The notes under the pieces are model-generated. The model searched no databases. It was not told the DNA's origin and saw only the letters and a list, made by a program, of their open reading frames with translations. A stretch of 64,000 nucleotides of DNA. Origin: Bog-473 sp963824195. GTDB taxonomy: Bacteria > Actinomycetota > Acidimicrobiia > Acidimicrobiales > RAAP-2. How positions within the stretch are numbered: position 1 is the first letter of the stretch; each line of letters opens with the position of its first letter. Both the position numbers and the translations under genes were made by a program. Positions 1 to 11,455 of the stretch are shown here, in pieces. Location of the stretch: NCBI GenBank assembly GCA_963824195.1, contig CAWGOJ010000021.1:90993-154992 (forward strand), in the 5' to 3' direction.

Positions 1-1
1 G

Positions 2-472
2 GGGACGATCCTCCCGAGCGTGCAGGTGACCCAGAAGGTGTCCGGCACGTGCGTCTCACCGGGCGTGGCGGGCACCACCTCGTACCGCTGCTTCGCGCAG
101 CCAAGCTCCAGGATCTACGACCCTTGTTTCGCCCCACCGCGTGCGACCAGCGGACCACTCGAGTGCTTCGCCGACCCGACGTCTGCCGATGCCGTCGAAT
201 TCGACATCGGCGCCTTGCCGGCGGCCCCCTCGGGAGCACCGGCGACGCGCCCGTGGGCCATGCAGCTCTCCGACGGGCAGGTCTGCGTGCTCGTCAACGC
301 GGCCTGGGGCGGGCTCGGCCCCTTCGCGTGCCCGATCCCCGCTGCGACGAGCTCCCTCGCCGACTGCCACGCCCCCGAGGAGGCGGAACCGTGGTGGAGC
401 GCGTCCTGCCAGCCCCAGGAGACCACGACGAGCCCCTTCGCCGCAGTCCGGGTCGCCAAGGTCTGGACCTGA
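2..472 (+). CDS. Partial secreted Cys-rich protein (C-terminal part)
   Basis: The frame is already open at the left edge of the window, so this is the 3' part of a gene; GTG at 20 is the first internal start but need not be used. The visible 157 residues have regularly spaced cysteines and a stretch reading SYRCFAQPSSRIYDPCFAPP, followed by a PWAMQLSDGQVCVLV segment. This resembles a family of exported actinobacterial proteins of unknown function that I know only from general pattern (CF...DPCF and PWA-L-G--C). No catalytic motif is visible. The N-terminus and any signal peptide lie outside the window. Confidence 0.6.
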   Translation, partial: GTILPSVQVTQKVSGTCVSPGVAGTTSYRCFAQPSSRIYDPCFAPPRATSGPLECFADPTSADAVEFDIGALPAAPSGAPATRPWAMQLSDGQVCVLVNAAWGGLGPFACPIPAATSSLADCHAPEEAEPWWSASCQPQETTTSPFAAVRVAKVWT

Positions 473-482
473 CCTCCGGCGC

Positions 483-737
483 CTACCCCGGCCGGTCCGC
501 CCGTCCGCGACCGCCGATCGCGTACGCCGTCACCGCGATCACCAGCGACCCCAGGATGACGTAGCGCACGACCGCCGTCTCGAGCGATGTGGGGGCGCCG
601 GCCGAGCTGATCTCAGCGAACCCCCCGCCGATGACGAGCGCGGCGAACGCGACGACGAAGAAGAGGAGCGAGACCCGGCGGGGAAGGTTGCAGAAGAACC
701 GTGACCGCGACCGGTCTGGCCCCGTACCGTTTGACAC
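483..737 (-). CDS. Small membrane protein, unknown function
   Basis: An 84-residue protein starting at GTG 737. A basic N-terminus (about residues 8-21) is followed by two hydrophobic segments, about 22-40 and 58-75, so it is probably a two-pass inner-membrane protein with basic flanks. It converges on the partial gene to its left, with 10 nt between the stops. No family recognised. The hydrophobic pattern and basic flanks argue for a real gene; the small size and GTG start keep confidence modest. Confidence 0.45.
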   Translation of the reverse strand: MSNGTGPDRSRSRFFCNLPRRVSLLFFVVAFAALVIGGGFAEISSAGAPTSLETAVVRYVILGSLVIAVTAYAIGGRGRADRPG

Positions 738-903
738 GGGGCCACGCTACCGGTCCTCTGATGCCCCCTTCGGTCCCCATGCTCGTGGCCCTACGCACAC
801 CCGGGCCGATCTGCCGCGTGTCGCAGTCGGTGAACTGATCGACACGGCACCGCAACCATATGGCACCCGGACGCGCCCGATCACGGGGTAGGTTGCCCTC
901 AGT

Positions 904-2859
904 ATGGGGGATGCAGTCGGGGGGCTGACGCTCCAGGCACCTGCCGCGGCCGACGACGCTCCTCCAGCCGACGTACCCGCGCCGCGCACGAGCCCCTGGT
1001 GGTTCTGGCGGTCGCCACCTGACCAACCCGGTTGGGCCCGTCCCCTGCTGCTCGTCGTGGCCGCTCTGGCCGCGCTGTCCTATGCGTGGGGCATGAACAG
1101 CGCGACGCTCGAGACGTTCTACGCCGCCGCGGTGCGCAGCATGTCCCAGAGCTGGCACAACTTCTTCTTCGGCGCCTTCGACCCCTGGGGCACGGTCACC
1201 GTCGACAAGCTGCCCGGCGCGTTCTGGGTGCAGGCGTTGTCGGTCCGGGTGTTCGGCTTCCACGTGTGGTCCGTCGTGCTCCCCCAGGCCGTCGAGGGCA
1301 CCCTCACCGTGCTCGTGCTCTACCGTGCCGTGCGGCGCGTCGCCGGCGCGGCCGCCGGGCTGGCCGCCGCCGCCGTGCTGGCGGCCACACCGGTCACGAT
1401 CCTGCTCAACCGGGGCAACATCTCGGACTCCCTCCTGATCCTCCTGTTGGTGCTGGCGGCCGACGCCACGACGGCCGCTATCACGACGGGGCGCCTGGCC
1501 CACCTGCTGGTCGCGGGCGTATGGGTGGGGCTGGCCTTCCAGGCGAAGATGCTCCAGGCGTGGCTCGTGCTCCCTGCGCTCTTCCTGGCGTACCTGCTGG
1601 CGGCGCCACCGCCGGCTCTCTCGCGGCGCATAGGGCATGTCGCGCTCGCCGCGCTGGTGGCGCTCGGCGTCTCGCTGTCCTGGATGCTCGTCGTCACCGC
1701 GGTCCCAGCCCACGACAGGCCCTACGTGGACGGCAGTTGCAACAACTCCGTCTTCAGCCAGGTCTTCCTCTACAACGGTACCGACCGGCTCACGGGCAAC
1801 ACGCTGGATCAGCCCGGGTGCAGCGCCTCACCCGCCCCGGTCAAGGAGAGCACCAGCACGCAGGAGGTGACGGTGGCCGTGCCGCGGGGGCCCGGCCGCT
1901 TCCTCAACGGCATCTTCGGGAGGGACAGCGACTGGGTGCTCCTCCCGGCGGCCGTCGCGCTCGGGGGCATCCTCGTCGCCCGCCGGCGCGAGCCCCGCAC
2001 CGACCCGTTACGGGCGACCGCGGTCCTGTGGGCGGCCTGGTTGGTCTTGACCTGGTGCTTCTTCGCGTCCTCGAACTTCATCAACTCGTACTACCTGGCC
2101 GCACTCGCGCCGCCGATCGCCGCGCTCTGCGGCCTGGGACTGACCCTGGCCTGGCGGCTGCGCGAGCGTCGCGCCACGCGTGCCGTCCTGCTCGGCACCG
2201 TGGCTACCGGCACCGCTTACGTCCTCTACCTGCTCCCGGCAGGAGCAGGGGTACGGCCGTGGGTTGAGGCCAGCACGCTGGTACTCGCTCTGGCGGCGAT
2301 CGCGGTCACCGCGTGGTCCCTCCTCCCGGATCGCCCGACCTGGGCGACGGGTGCCGCGGTGACCTTGTCTGCCGCCGCGCTCTTCCTCGGTTCGGCGTGG
2401 GCGTCAGCGACCGTCGTGGCGGCCGGGCTGGGGCCCTTCGACTCGCCCTACCAATCGGCCGCGCTCACCGCGCAGGACCACGCTGCCAACGTCCGGTCCG
2501 CCGCCATCTCGGCCGTTCTCAACCGCGACGCGGCCAGAGTCGCCCCGTCCGTGAGCGTCATCACCAACGAGACCTCCGCGGGGTCAAGCGTCCCGATCCT
2601 CGACACCGGACGCGAGTTCCTCCCGGTGGGCGGCTTCACCGGGAGGGTGCCGAGCCCGACGCTGGCCCAGTTCGTCGGCGACGTGCGGAGCGGCAGGATC
2701 ACGGTGGTGCTGGCCGCGGTGGCGCCGCGCACCCGCAACCCCGACATGCTGTGGGCCATCGCACACTGCCCGCTCCTGCGCTACCGCGGGCCCGACAGCG
2801 ACATCGGGGGGCGGTTGATGCGCTTCTACCTCTGCTCGCCCGCCGACACCGGCGGCTGA
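904..2859 (+). CDS. ArnT/PMT-like glycosyltransferase (GT39-type membrane protein)
   Basis: A 651-residue polytopic membrane protein. After a roughly 40-residue Pro-rich N-terminus come about 11-12 hydrophobic segments, with a large extracytoplasmic C-terminal region (about 520-650). The first loop has the lipid-linked glycosyltransferase signature: FDPWGTVTVDKLPGAFWVQ, with the Asp and Lys conserved in actinobacterial ArnT/PMT-like enzymes, followed by LLNRGNISDSLLILLLVLA. Family members transfer a sugar from a polyprenyl-phosphate carrier to proteins, lipids or cell-wall polymers on the outer face of the membrane. The acceptor cannot be told. Start ATG 904 has no strong ribosome site. It stands alone, convergent with ftsX. 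Confidence 0.85.
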   Translation: MGDAVGGLTLQAPAAADDAPPADVPAPRTSPWWFWRSPPDQPGWARPLLLVVAALAALSYAWGMNSATLETFYAAAVRSMSQSWHNFFFGAFDPWGTVTVDKLPGAFWVQALSVRVFGFHVWSVVLPQAVEGTLTVLVLYRAVRRVAGAAAGLAAAAVLAATPVTILLNRGNISDSLLILLLVLAADATTAAITTGRLAHLLVAGVWVGLAFQAKMLQAWLVLPALFLAYLLAAPPPALSRRIGHVALAALVALGVSLSWMLVVTAVPAHDRPYVDGSCNNSVFSQVFLYNGTDRLTGNTLDQPGCSASPAPVKESTSTQEVTVAVPRGPGRFLNGIFGRDSDWVLLPAAVALGGILVARRREPRTDPLRATAVLWAAWLVLTWCFFASSNFINSYYLAALAPPIAALCGLGLTLAWRLRERRATRAVLLGTVATGTAYVLYLLPAGAGVRPWVEASTLVLALAAIAVTAWSLLPDRPTWATGAAVTLSAAALFLGSAWASATVVAAGLGPFDSPYQSAALTAQDHAANVRSAAISAVLNRDAARVAPSVSVITNETSAGSSVPILDTGREFLPVGGFTGRVPSPTLAQFVGDVRSGRITVVLAAVAPRTRNPDMLWAIAHCPLLRYRGPDSDIGGRLMRFYLCSPADTGG

Positions 2860-2872
2860 GTCCGCGCCGGGC

Positions 2873-3760
2873 CTAGACGTCGAGGAAGCGGCGGATGGCG
2901 ATGGCGGAGCCGATGGAGCCGATCGCCATGCCCACGATCACGACGACGACGTTCGTGAGCAAGACCTCCGACCCCGTCATGTGCATCGCCGTGAAGATGT
3001 TGCTGGTCGTCCGGCCGGACCCCTCGTGGTTGATGAAGAGGTAGACGAAGTAGACGACGACGGCCGCCAGCAGCGACCCGATGAACCCCTGCAGCAGGCC
3101 CTCGGACATGAAGGGGACGCGGATGAACCAGTTGGTGGCCCCCACGAGCTTCATCACCGAAACCTCCCGCCGTCGGGCGAAGATCGCCATGCGGATGGTG
3201 TTGAGGATCAGGACGGCTGCGGAGATGATCAGGACGATGGCGATGGCCAGGCAGACCCACTTCGAGACGTTGATGACCGTCTCCTCGTTGTGGATGGTCT
3301 GCTGGGGCTCGGTGACCGACAGCACGCCTGCGGTGCCGCTGAAGGTGCGCACGACCTGGGCGGCATCGGTGAGTGCAACGGGGGTGCACCAGTAGGAGGT
3401 CGGCATCTCGGACTCGGTCGTGGCCTGGAAGACGTCGGAGGGCAGCAGCCGGCGGGCCTCGGCGAAGTTGCGTGTCTTGTTCCAGTAGGCGCAGGGCTGG
3501 ACGACGTAGTTCAGCTGCGCCAGCTGGGTGCCGACGGCAGCGATCTCCTGCGAGTTGGCGTTGGGCTCCATCCATACCGTCACCTGGGTGCCCCGCTCGA
3601 GGGTCCCGGTCGCGTTCGCCGACCCCTGCCGGAGGAGCAGCGCCGCACCGACAAGTGAGAGGGACACCGCCACGGTGAGGACGGCGGCGATGGTCATCAG
3701 CCGGTTGCGCCACAGGTTCGACGCCGTCTCGCGGACGACGTAATCGACCGAGACGGCCAT
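2873..3760 (-). CDS. ftsX: Cell division protein FtsX
   Basis: A 295-residue membrane subunit of the FtsEX complex, which couples ATP hydrolysis at the divisome to activation of peptidoglycan hydrolases. It shows the FtsX plan: one N-terminal membrane helix (about 22-45), an extracytoplasmic loop of about 120 residues, then three C-terminal helices. The cytoplasmic motif FARRREVSVMKLVGATNWFI is typical. In Gram-positives the loop recruits a NlpC/P60 hydrolase; no such gene is adjacent here. ATG 3760 lies one base after the ftsE stop, so the two are translationally coupled. Confidence 0.95.
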   Translation of the reverse strand: MAVSVDYVVRETASNLWRNRLMTIAAVLTVAVSLSLVGAALLLRQGSANATGTLERGTQVTVWMEPNANSQEIAAVGTQLAQLNYVVQPCAYWNKTRNFAEARRLLPSDVFQATTESEMPTSYWCTPVALTDAAQVVRTFSGTAGVLSVTEPQQTIHNEETVINVSKWVCLAIAIVLIISAAVLILNTIRMAIFARRREVSVMKLVGATNWFIRVPFMSEGLLQGFIGSLLAAVVVYFVYLFINHEGSGRTTSNIFTAMHMTGSEVLLTNVVVVIVGMAIGSIGSAIAIRRFLDV

Positions 3761-3761
3761 G

Positions 3762-4490
3762 TCAGCCCATACCTCCCGCTGCCACCTCGATCGCCTGCTG
3801 CCCCGAGCCGTCGAAGCCGTAGACGCCGCGCGCCTGGTCGCGCACCATCACGCCGTTGCTGAGCTCGATGACACGCCGCCGCATCTTGTCCACCAACACC
3901 TCGTCGTGCGTCGCGACGACCACCGTGGTGCCCGTCCGGTTGATGCGGTCGAGCAGCTGCATGACCCCCTGGCCCGTCTGCGGGTCGAGGTTGCCGGTGG
4001 GCTCGTCGGCCAAGAGGATGAGCGGGCGGTTCACGAACGCCCGGGCCACGGCGACGCGCTGCTGCTCACCACCGGAGAGCTCGCTGGGCAGGTTGTCGCG
4101 TTTGTTGGCCAGGCCGACGAGGTCGAGCACCTGGGGCACCTGGTTCGCCACGACGTGCCGGGGGCGACCGATGACCTCGAGTGCGAAGGCCACGTTCTCG
4201 AACACGGTCTTGTTGGGCAGGAGGCGGAAGTCCTGGAAGACGCAGCCGATGTTGCGGCGCAGGTAGGGCACACGCCACTTGGGCAGCTCCACGATGTTAC
4301 GACCGGCCTCGAGGATCTGGCCGGCGTCGGGGAGCTCCTCCCGGAGCAGGAGGCGGATGAAGGTCGTCTTGCCCGATCCTGACGCGCCGACGAGGAAGAC
4401 GAACTCACCCTTCTCGATCTCGACGGTAATGTCGCGCAACGCGACCGTCGAGCCCTTATATGTCTTGGTGACGTTTTCGAATCGGATCAT
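3762..4490 (-). CDS. ftsE: Cell division ATP-binding protein FtsE
   Basis: A 242-residue ABC ATPase, cytoplasmic partner of FtsX. Visible motifs: Walker A GASGSGKTT (about 36-44), Q-loop CVFQDFRLL, ABC signature LSGGEQQRVAVARA (about 138-151), Walker B LILLADEPTG with catalytic Glu, and switch His in VVVATHDE. Length is slightly over the usual 220-230 through a C-terminal tail of about 20 residues. The start ATG 4490 has no clear Shine-Dalgarno sequence. About 220 bp without a gene separate it from prfB upstream, where a promoter is likely. Confidence 0.95.
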   Translation of the reverse strand: MIRFENVTKTYKGSTVALRDITVEIEKGEFVFLVGASGSGKTTFIRLLLREELPDAGQILEAGRNIVELPKWRVPYLRRNIGCVFQDFRLLPNKTVFENVAFALEVIGRPRHVVANQVPQVLDLVGLANKRDNLPSELSGGEQQRVAVARAFVNRPLILLADEPTGNLDPQTGQGVMQLLDRINRTGTTVVVATHDEVLVDKMRRRVIELSNGVMVRDQARGVYGFDGSGQQAIEVAAGGMG

Positions 4491-4710
4491 CAGTACGAGA
4501 GTGGTCGCCCCGACAGTGGACGGGGCACCCCCACGATCCTACTTTCTCTTCGTTGCGGTTTCGGGTCACCGGCTTCGGTGCAGGTCACAGACGTCCGCGC
4601 GGTCCGTCGGCGCGCTGATGCGGTCGATGAGCGCGCGGAGTGCGACGCCACCGGTCGCGCGCACGCCCTCGGCGACCCCGACGAGGCGGTGACCGCCGCC
4701 GTCCGCCTCC

Positions 4711-5851
4711 CTACGAGCCGACCTCGCGCTGACGGCGCAGTTCGGCCTCCATGAATGGATCGAGGTCTCCGTCGAGCACGGCGTCGACGTTGCCGGTCTC
4801 GTAGTTGGTGCGCAGGTCCTTCACCAATTGGTAGGGGGCCATCACGTACGAGCGGATCTGATTGCCCCAGGCGTTGTCGACCCGTTCGCCGCTCAGCGCG
4901 TCGAGCTCGGCCCGGCGCTCCAGGCGGGCGCGCTCCGCCAGCTTGGCACCCAGGATCTGCATCGCCTTCGCCTTGTTCTGGTGCTGGCTGCGCTCGTTCT
5001 GGCAGGACACCACGATCCCCGTCGGCAGGTGCGTCAGGCGCACGGCCGAATCCGTCTTGTTGACGTGCTGGCCGCCGGCACCCGACGAGCGGTAGGTGTC
5101 GATGCGGAGGTCCTTCTCGTCGATCTCCACCTCCGACGACACGTCCTCGAGGAATGGGGTGACGTCCATGGAGGCGAAGCTCGTCTGGCGCCGGTGCTGC
5201 GAGTCGAAGGGCGACATGCGGACGAGTCGGTGCACGCCGCGCTCGGTGGCGAGCAGTCCATAGGCGAAGCGGCCGTGGACGATGAAGGTGGCCGAGAGGA
5301 GCCCCGCCTCCTGACCCTCGGTGGCCTCGTCCACCTCGACGCTGAAGCCCCGACGCTCGGCCCAGCGCTGGTACATGCGCAACATCACTTCGGTCCAGTC
5401 CTGGGCATCGGTGCCACCGGCCCCCGCGTGCACCTCGCACACTGCGTCGAGCTCGTCGTAGTCGCCGGAGAAGAGGGACTGCAGCTCAAGCGCCCCCAGC
5501 CGCGTGCCCAGGGTGTCGACAGTCTCCACCAGTTCGGCGTCGAGCGCGGTGTCGCGCTCCCCCGCGGCCGCGGACTCCTCGGTCAGCTCGAGCAACGCGC
5601 GGGCGTCGTCGAGTGCGCTGCGGAGGTCGTCGAGCTGGTCGAGGTCGGCGGAGGTCCGTCCGAGCTCCCTGGTGACGGACCGCGCGTTGTCGGGGTCGTC
5701 CCACAGATCAGGCTTCGCCACCTCGGCCTCCAGCTCAACCCTCCTGGCCTGGAGTTTCTCGCGCCCGAGGTATCGCTCGGCTTCGGCCAGCCGCTCGCCC
5801 AGCGCTTCGAGCTCGGATGTGAAGTCGCGCGGAGCCTCGGCCGCCGGGCCG

Positions 5852-5865
<14 letters not shown>
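4711..5865 (-). CDS. prfB: Peptide chain release factor 2
   Basis: A 384-residue class-1 release factor recognising UGA and UAA. The codon-recognition tripeptide is SPF (in RMSPFDSQHRRQTSF), which marks RF2 and not RF1, and the peptidyl-tRNA hydrolysis motif is GGQ (in SSGAGGQHVNKTDSA). The frame is continuous, without the autoregulatory +1 programmed frameshift of many bacterial prfB genes. ATG 5865 overlaps the secA stop by 14 nt, so expression is probably coupled to secA. Residues 1-15 are extra relative to many homologues and could be trimmed if a later start is used. Confidence 0.95.
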
Positions 5866-8641
<2,776 letters not shown>

Positions 8642-9026
8642 GGAGGTCCGATCCTACCGGTCCCGGGGGTGGGTGAGCCGACAGGCGCGCCACGTGGGTG
8701 GTCGGGCTGCGTGCGGCTGACCTGGTCTTTGACCCCACACTCGCCTGCCGCGAGGGTGACGCGCCGACACCGGCGGCACGGCGTTGCCGCCGTACCCAAC
8801 GGCACCATGGTGGCGCGCATCGCCTCGTCTCCGCCCGCCCCCGACAGCCGGGGACGCAGCGGGCAGGGCTTACCTCTAAGCCGCACCATGCTCAGCGACC
8901 ACAAGTCGCCTTACGTGGGTCGTTTCGCCTGCGACTGGCCTCGACTTTCAACCACAGACCCGCACGCAGCCCGACCCCATGCTAGGGCCCTGCAGCGAGG
9001 GGAAGATCAGCAGGAGCAAAGAGAAC
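8642..9026. other. Intergenic region between secA and glnA, no gene seen
   Basis: About 385 bp between the secA start and the glnA terminator. No frame here has coding character or a recognisable product. It should contain the secA promoter reading leftward, but I cannot place -35/-10 boxes with confidence. Confidence 0.5.
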
Positions 9027-9066
9027 CGCCGCCGGCCCCAGGCGGTGCGACCCGAAGCCGGCGGCG
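9027..9066 (-). terminator. Intrinsic terminator after glnA
   Basis: A perfect 10-bp inverted repeat, CGCCGCCGGC at 9027-9036 and its complement at 9057-9066, with a 20-nt loop. It lies 19 nt past the glnA stop. In the direction of glnA transcription it is followed by a moderately T-rich stretch (GTTCTCTTTG), fitting a GC-rich intrinsic terminator. Confidence 0.65.
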
Positions 9067-9084
9067 TTCCCGATCAAGCGTGAC

Positions 9085-10095
9085 TCAGTCGCCGGCGGCG
9101 GCCCCGCACACGGTCTCGACCATCAAGCCGCTCACCACATAGGGGTCCATGTTGGCGTTGGGGCGGCGATCCTCGAGCCACCCCTTCTTGTTCTTGGCGG
9201 TCTGCCACGGGATGCGGATGGACGCGCCGCGGTCGGAGGTGCCATAGCTGAACTTGGTGAAATGCGCCGTCTCGTGCGCGCCGGTCAGCCGGTTCTCGAT
9301 GCCGATGCCGTAGTTGGCGACGTGCTCGTCGACGCGCTTCCCGAGCGCCTCGCAGCCGGCGATGATGGCGTCCCAGCCACCGTCCTCGCGCATGGCCTTG
9401 GTCGAGAAATTGGTGTGCGCGCCGGCGCCGTTCCAGTCCCCGAGCACGGGCTTCGGCTCGAGGGTGGCGAAGACGTCGAAGTCCTCGGCGATACGGAAGA
9501 GCAGCCAACGGGCCGTCCAGAGCTGGTCACCGATGAGCGGCGGCGGGAGGACGCCGATCTGGAACTCCCACTGCCCCATCATCACCTCGGCGTTGGTGCC
9601 TTCGATGCCGAGGCCGGCCTTGAGGCAGGCCGCCGTGTGGCGCTCGACGATCTCGCGTCCGGGCATCTTGTCGCCACCGACGCCGCAGTAGTACGGGCCC
9701 TGAGGTGCCGGGAAGCCCGCCTCAGGCCACCCCAGGGGCCGGCCGTACTGGAAGAAGGTGTACTCCTGCTCGATCCCGAACCACGGCTCCTGGTCGGCGT
9801 ACTTCTCCGCCAGCTCGGCCGACTTCCGCCGGGTGTTGGTGCTGTGCGGCGTCATGTCGGGGTGGAGCACCTCGCACATGACCAGCTTGTCGCCCTCGGC
9901 CCGCAGGGGGTCGGGACAGGTGAACACGGGTTCCAACACGCAGTCCGAGTCGCTACCCTCGGCCTGGTTCGTGCTCGAGCCGTCGAAACCCCAGATCGGG
10001 GGTTGCTTGCCGTCCTCGACGATCTTCGTCTTGCTCCGGAGCAGCGGGGTGGGCTCCGTCCCGTCGATCCAGATGTACTCGGCCTGGTAGCTCAT
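9085..10095 (-). CDS. glnA: Glutamine synthetase, GSII (eukaryotic) type
   Basis: A 336-residue enzyme condensing glutamate and ammonia with ATP. It is the short GSII/GlnII class, not the 470-residue GSI: the opening YQAEYIWIDGTEPTPLLRSK, then IWGFDGSSTNQAEG, a glutamate/metal site in WFGIEQEYTF, and the ATP-site region NFSTKAMREDGG. The frame is open 23 codons further upstream, but ATG 10095 is chosen because AGGAG lies 6 nt before it and homologues begin MxxxAEYIWIDG. GSII usually occurs next to a GSI in actinobacteria; GSI is not in this window. It is monocistronic, with its own terminator. Confidence 0.95.
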   Translation of the reverse strand: MSYQAEYIWIDGTEPTPLLRSKTKIVEDGKQPPIWGFDGSSTNQAEGSDSDCVLEPVFTCPDPLRAEGDKLVMCEVLHPDMTPHSTNTRRKSAELAEKYADQEPWFGIEQEYTFFQYGRPLGWPEAGFPAPQGPYYCGVGGDKMPGREIVERHTAACLKAGLGIEGTNAEVMMGQWEFQIGVLPPPLIGDQLWTARWLLFRIAEDFDVFATLEPKPVLGDWNGAGAHTNFSTKAMREDGGWDAIIAGCEALGKRVDEHVANYGIGIENRLTGAHETAHFTKFSYGTSDRGASIRIPWQTAKNKKGWLEDRRPNANMDPYVVSGLMVETVCGAAAGD

Positions 10096-10384
10096 GAATT
10101 CTCCTGTGTTCCCCTTCTTCTCCGTGGACAAGGTGCACTGGCACGGGCCGAGCCGGGAACCCATTCGGGCGCGGCGCTCCCCGTGCGCTTTCAGTCTCGT
10201 CGGACCCTATTTCGCCGCCGTATCGGTTATGTGAACCGACGATGAAATCGCCCTCCCGGAGGCGCGGCCCTCGGGCCTGGGCTGCGTTCCTCCAGACAGG
10301 GGCGACCAGGCCCCCCACACCGCAGAAGCGCTGCTCGGCGCGACGGGGGACGGTGCCAGACAGGGACCTCGACGGTGCCGACCC

Positions 10385-10426
10385 TCCTGGTGGTCACCCC
10401 GGTCAGGGCCAGGGTGACCACCAGGA
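10385..10426 (-). terminator. Strong hairpin between pilin 1 and glnA
   Basis: A perfect 15-bp stem: TCCTGGTGGTCACCC at 10385-10399 and its complement at 10412-10426, with a 12-nt loop. It lies 155 nt past the pilin 1 stop and 290 nt before the glnA start, so it most likely ends the pilin transcript. No T-run follows on either strand, as is common in GC-rich actinobacteria. The rest of 10096-10580 shows no gene. Confidence 0.55.
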
Positions 10427-10580
10427 ACGACGACGACGATGGCCGGTCCGGGCACACATGACCCCGGACACGACGGAGGGCCGGATCGGATCGACCCAGC
10501 CCTCCCCGTGCCCCCCGGCACTGTGACTGCCCTCTGGAGGCAGCTCGTTTTCGTCCGCCGGCGGTGGCCCGCCGGGCGGC

Positions 10581-10808
10581 CTAGCAGGATGTGCTGTTCA
10601 GGCCACCCACGCAGGAGTTGGCGCTGCTGAACAGGCCGGAGATGCCTCCGCCCAGTGCAGCGACTGCCACAACGGCGACGACGGCGATCAGGCCCACGAG
10701 CAGTGCGTACTCCACCATGGAGGCGCCACGCTCGGTACGGGCCCGCTCGAGCAGCGTGCCGTGTGCGGTCCTCACTGCGACGAATGCATTCATGAACATT
10801 CCCAACAT
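10581..10808 (-). CDS. Flp/Fap-type pilin 1 (Tad pilus major subunit)
   Basis: A 75-residue class IVb prepilin. A 28-residue basic leader ends in RTERG; cleavage by prepilin peptidase after this Gly would give a mature protein starting ASMVEYALLVGLIAV, with Glu at +5 and Tyr at +6 as in Flp pilins. A single hydrophobic helix is followed by a short Cys-containing tail (SCVGGLNSTSC). ATG 10808 is supported by GAGGGGAG about 8 nt upstream. It is a near-copy of the pilin gene 500 bp to the right. Confidence 0.9.
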   Translation of the reverse strand: MLGMFMNAFVAVRTAHGTLLERARTERGASMVEYALLVGLIAVVAVVAVAALGGGISGLFSSANSCVGGLNSTSC

Positions 10809-10890
10809 TGAAGCTCCCCTCTTGCCCCGTGCAAGCCTCCCCCCTTGGGCGACTTACCCTCGTTAATCATCGGGCGCTTGGTGGCTGCAA

Positions 10891-10915
10891 TCCATAGGCC
10901 TTTTTGACCTAATGG
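10891..10915 (-). promoter_or_regulatory. Tad regulon box, copy 1 (pilin 1)
   Basis: On the minus strand the site reads AGGTC-N7-CCTATGGA. The core GGTC-N7-CCTATG is shared with three other sites in this locus (11422-11446, 17835-17859, 17887-17911). It ends 82 nt before the pilin 1 start. Spacing of the half-sites is too short for a -35/-10 pair, so an activator or alternative promoter element is the likely role. Confidence 0.65.
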
Positions 10916-10990
10916 AGAACGGACCAACCTGCCCACTGCTGCCAGTGTTGATGCTTGTGCTTCCCGGGAGAGATCCCCCAAAGCGACAGT

Positions 10991-11020
10991 GGGCTGGATC
11001 GGCCGAAGCCGACCCAGCCC
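10991..11020 (-). terminator. Terminator hairpin after pilin 2
   Basis: The inverted repeat GGGCTGG...CCAGCCC encloses TCGGC-CGAA-GCCGA: a 13-bp stem with one mismatch and a 4-nt loop. It lies 80 nt past the pilin 2 stop in the transcribed direction. A palindrome GGGAATATTCCC is at 11044-11055, between the stop and this hairpin. Confidence 0.5.
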
Positions 11021-11099
11021 AACCGTCATCCCATTGGGGAAGGGGGAATATTCCCTTAGGGAAGCATTGCGTAGCTCGTTGCGGCGACAGCCGCCCCGG

Positions 11100-11327
11100 C
11101 TAGCAGGTCGTGCTGTTCAGGCCACCCACGCAGCTGTTGGCGCTGTTGAACAGACCCTTGATGCCCCCCCCGAGCGCAGCCACCGCAACGACGGCAACGA
11201 CGGCGATCAGGCCCACGAGCAGTGCGTACTCCACCATGGAGGCGCCACGCTCGGTACGGGCCCGCTCGAGCAGGTTGCTGTGGAAACCACGCACTGCGAA
11301 GAACGCGTTCAAAAACAACTCAGTCAT
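11100..11327 (-). CDS. Flp/Fap-type pilin 2
   Basis: A 75-residue prepilin almost identical to pilin 1 from the leader end onward: RTERG then ASMVEYALLVGLIAV, with Glu+5/Tyr+6, and a tail ending SCVGGLNSTTC. The frame is open further upstream, but ATG 11327 aligns with the other pilin and has GAGAGGGG about 10 nt before it. About 65 nt encoding the cleavage site and helix start are identical in the two genes, pointing to recent tandem duplication. It has its own upstream box (11422-11446). Confidence 0.9.
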   Translation of the reverse strand: MTELFLNAFFAVRGFHSNLLERARTERGASMVEYALLVGLIAVVAVVAVAALGGGIKGLFNSANSCVGGLNSTTC

Positions 11328-11421
11328 TCCTTCATTCCCCTCTCTCGCCCCAATGGTCCGAACGTCTTGCCCGACCCATTTGGAGTTCCCAACGACATTG
11401 TCGAGGATCCAAACGGTGCAC

Positions 11422-11446
11422 TCCATAGGCTTTATGGACCAATTGC
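11422..11446 (-). promoter_or_regulatory. Tad regulon box, copy 2 (pilin 2)
   Basis: On the minus strand it reads TTGGTC-N7-CCTATGGA, ending 94 nt before the pilin 2 start and only 10 nt past the stop of the LuxR-type gene. It shares its core and the following GA with copy 1. Confidence 0.65.
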
Positions 11447-11455
11447 GATACGCCT

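Noticed and set aside
10207..10526. Small proteins between glnA and pilin 1
   Set aside because: Open frames overlap on both strands and include the 15-bp hairpin; no coding character.
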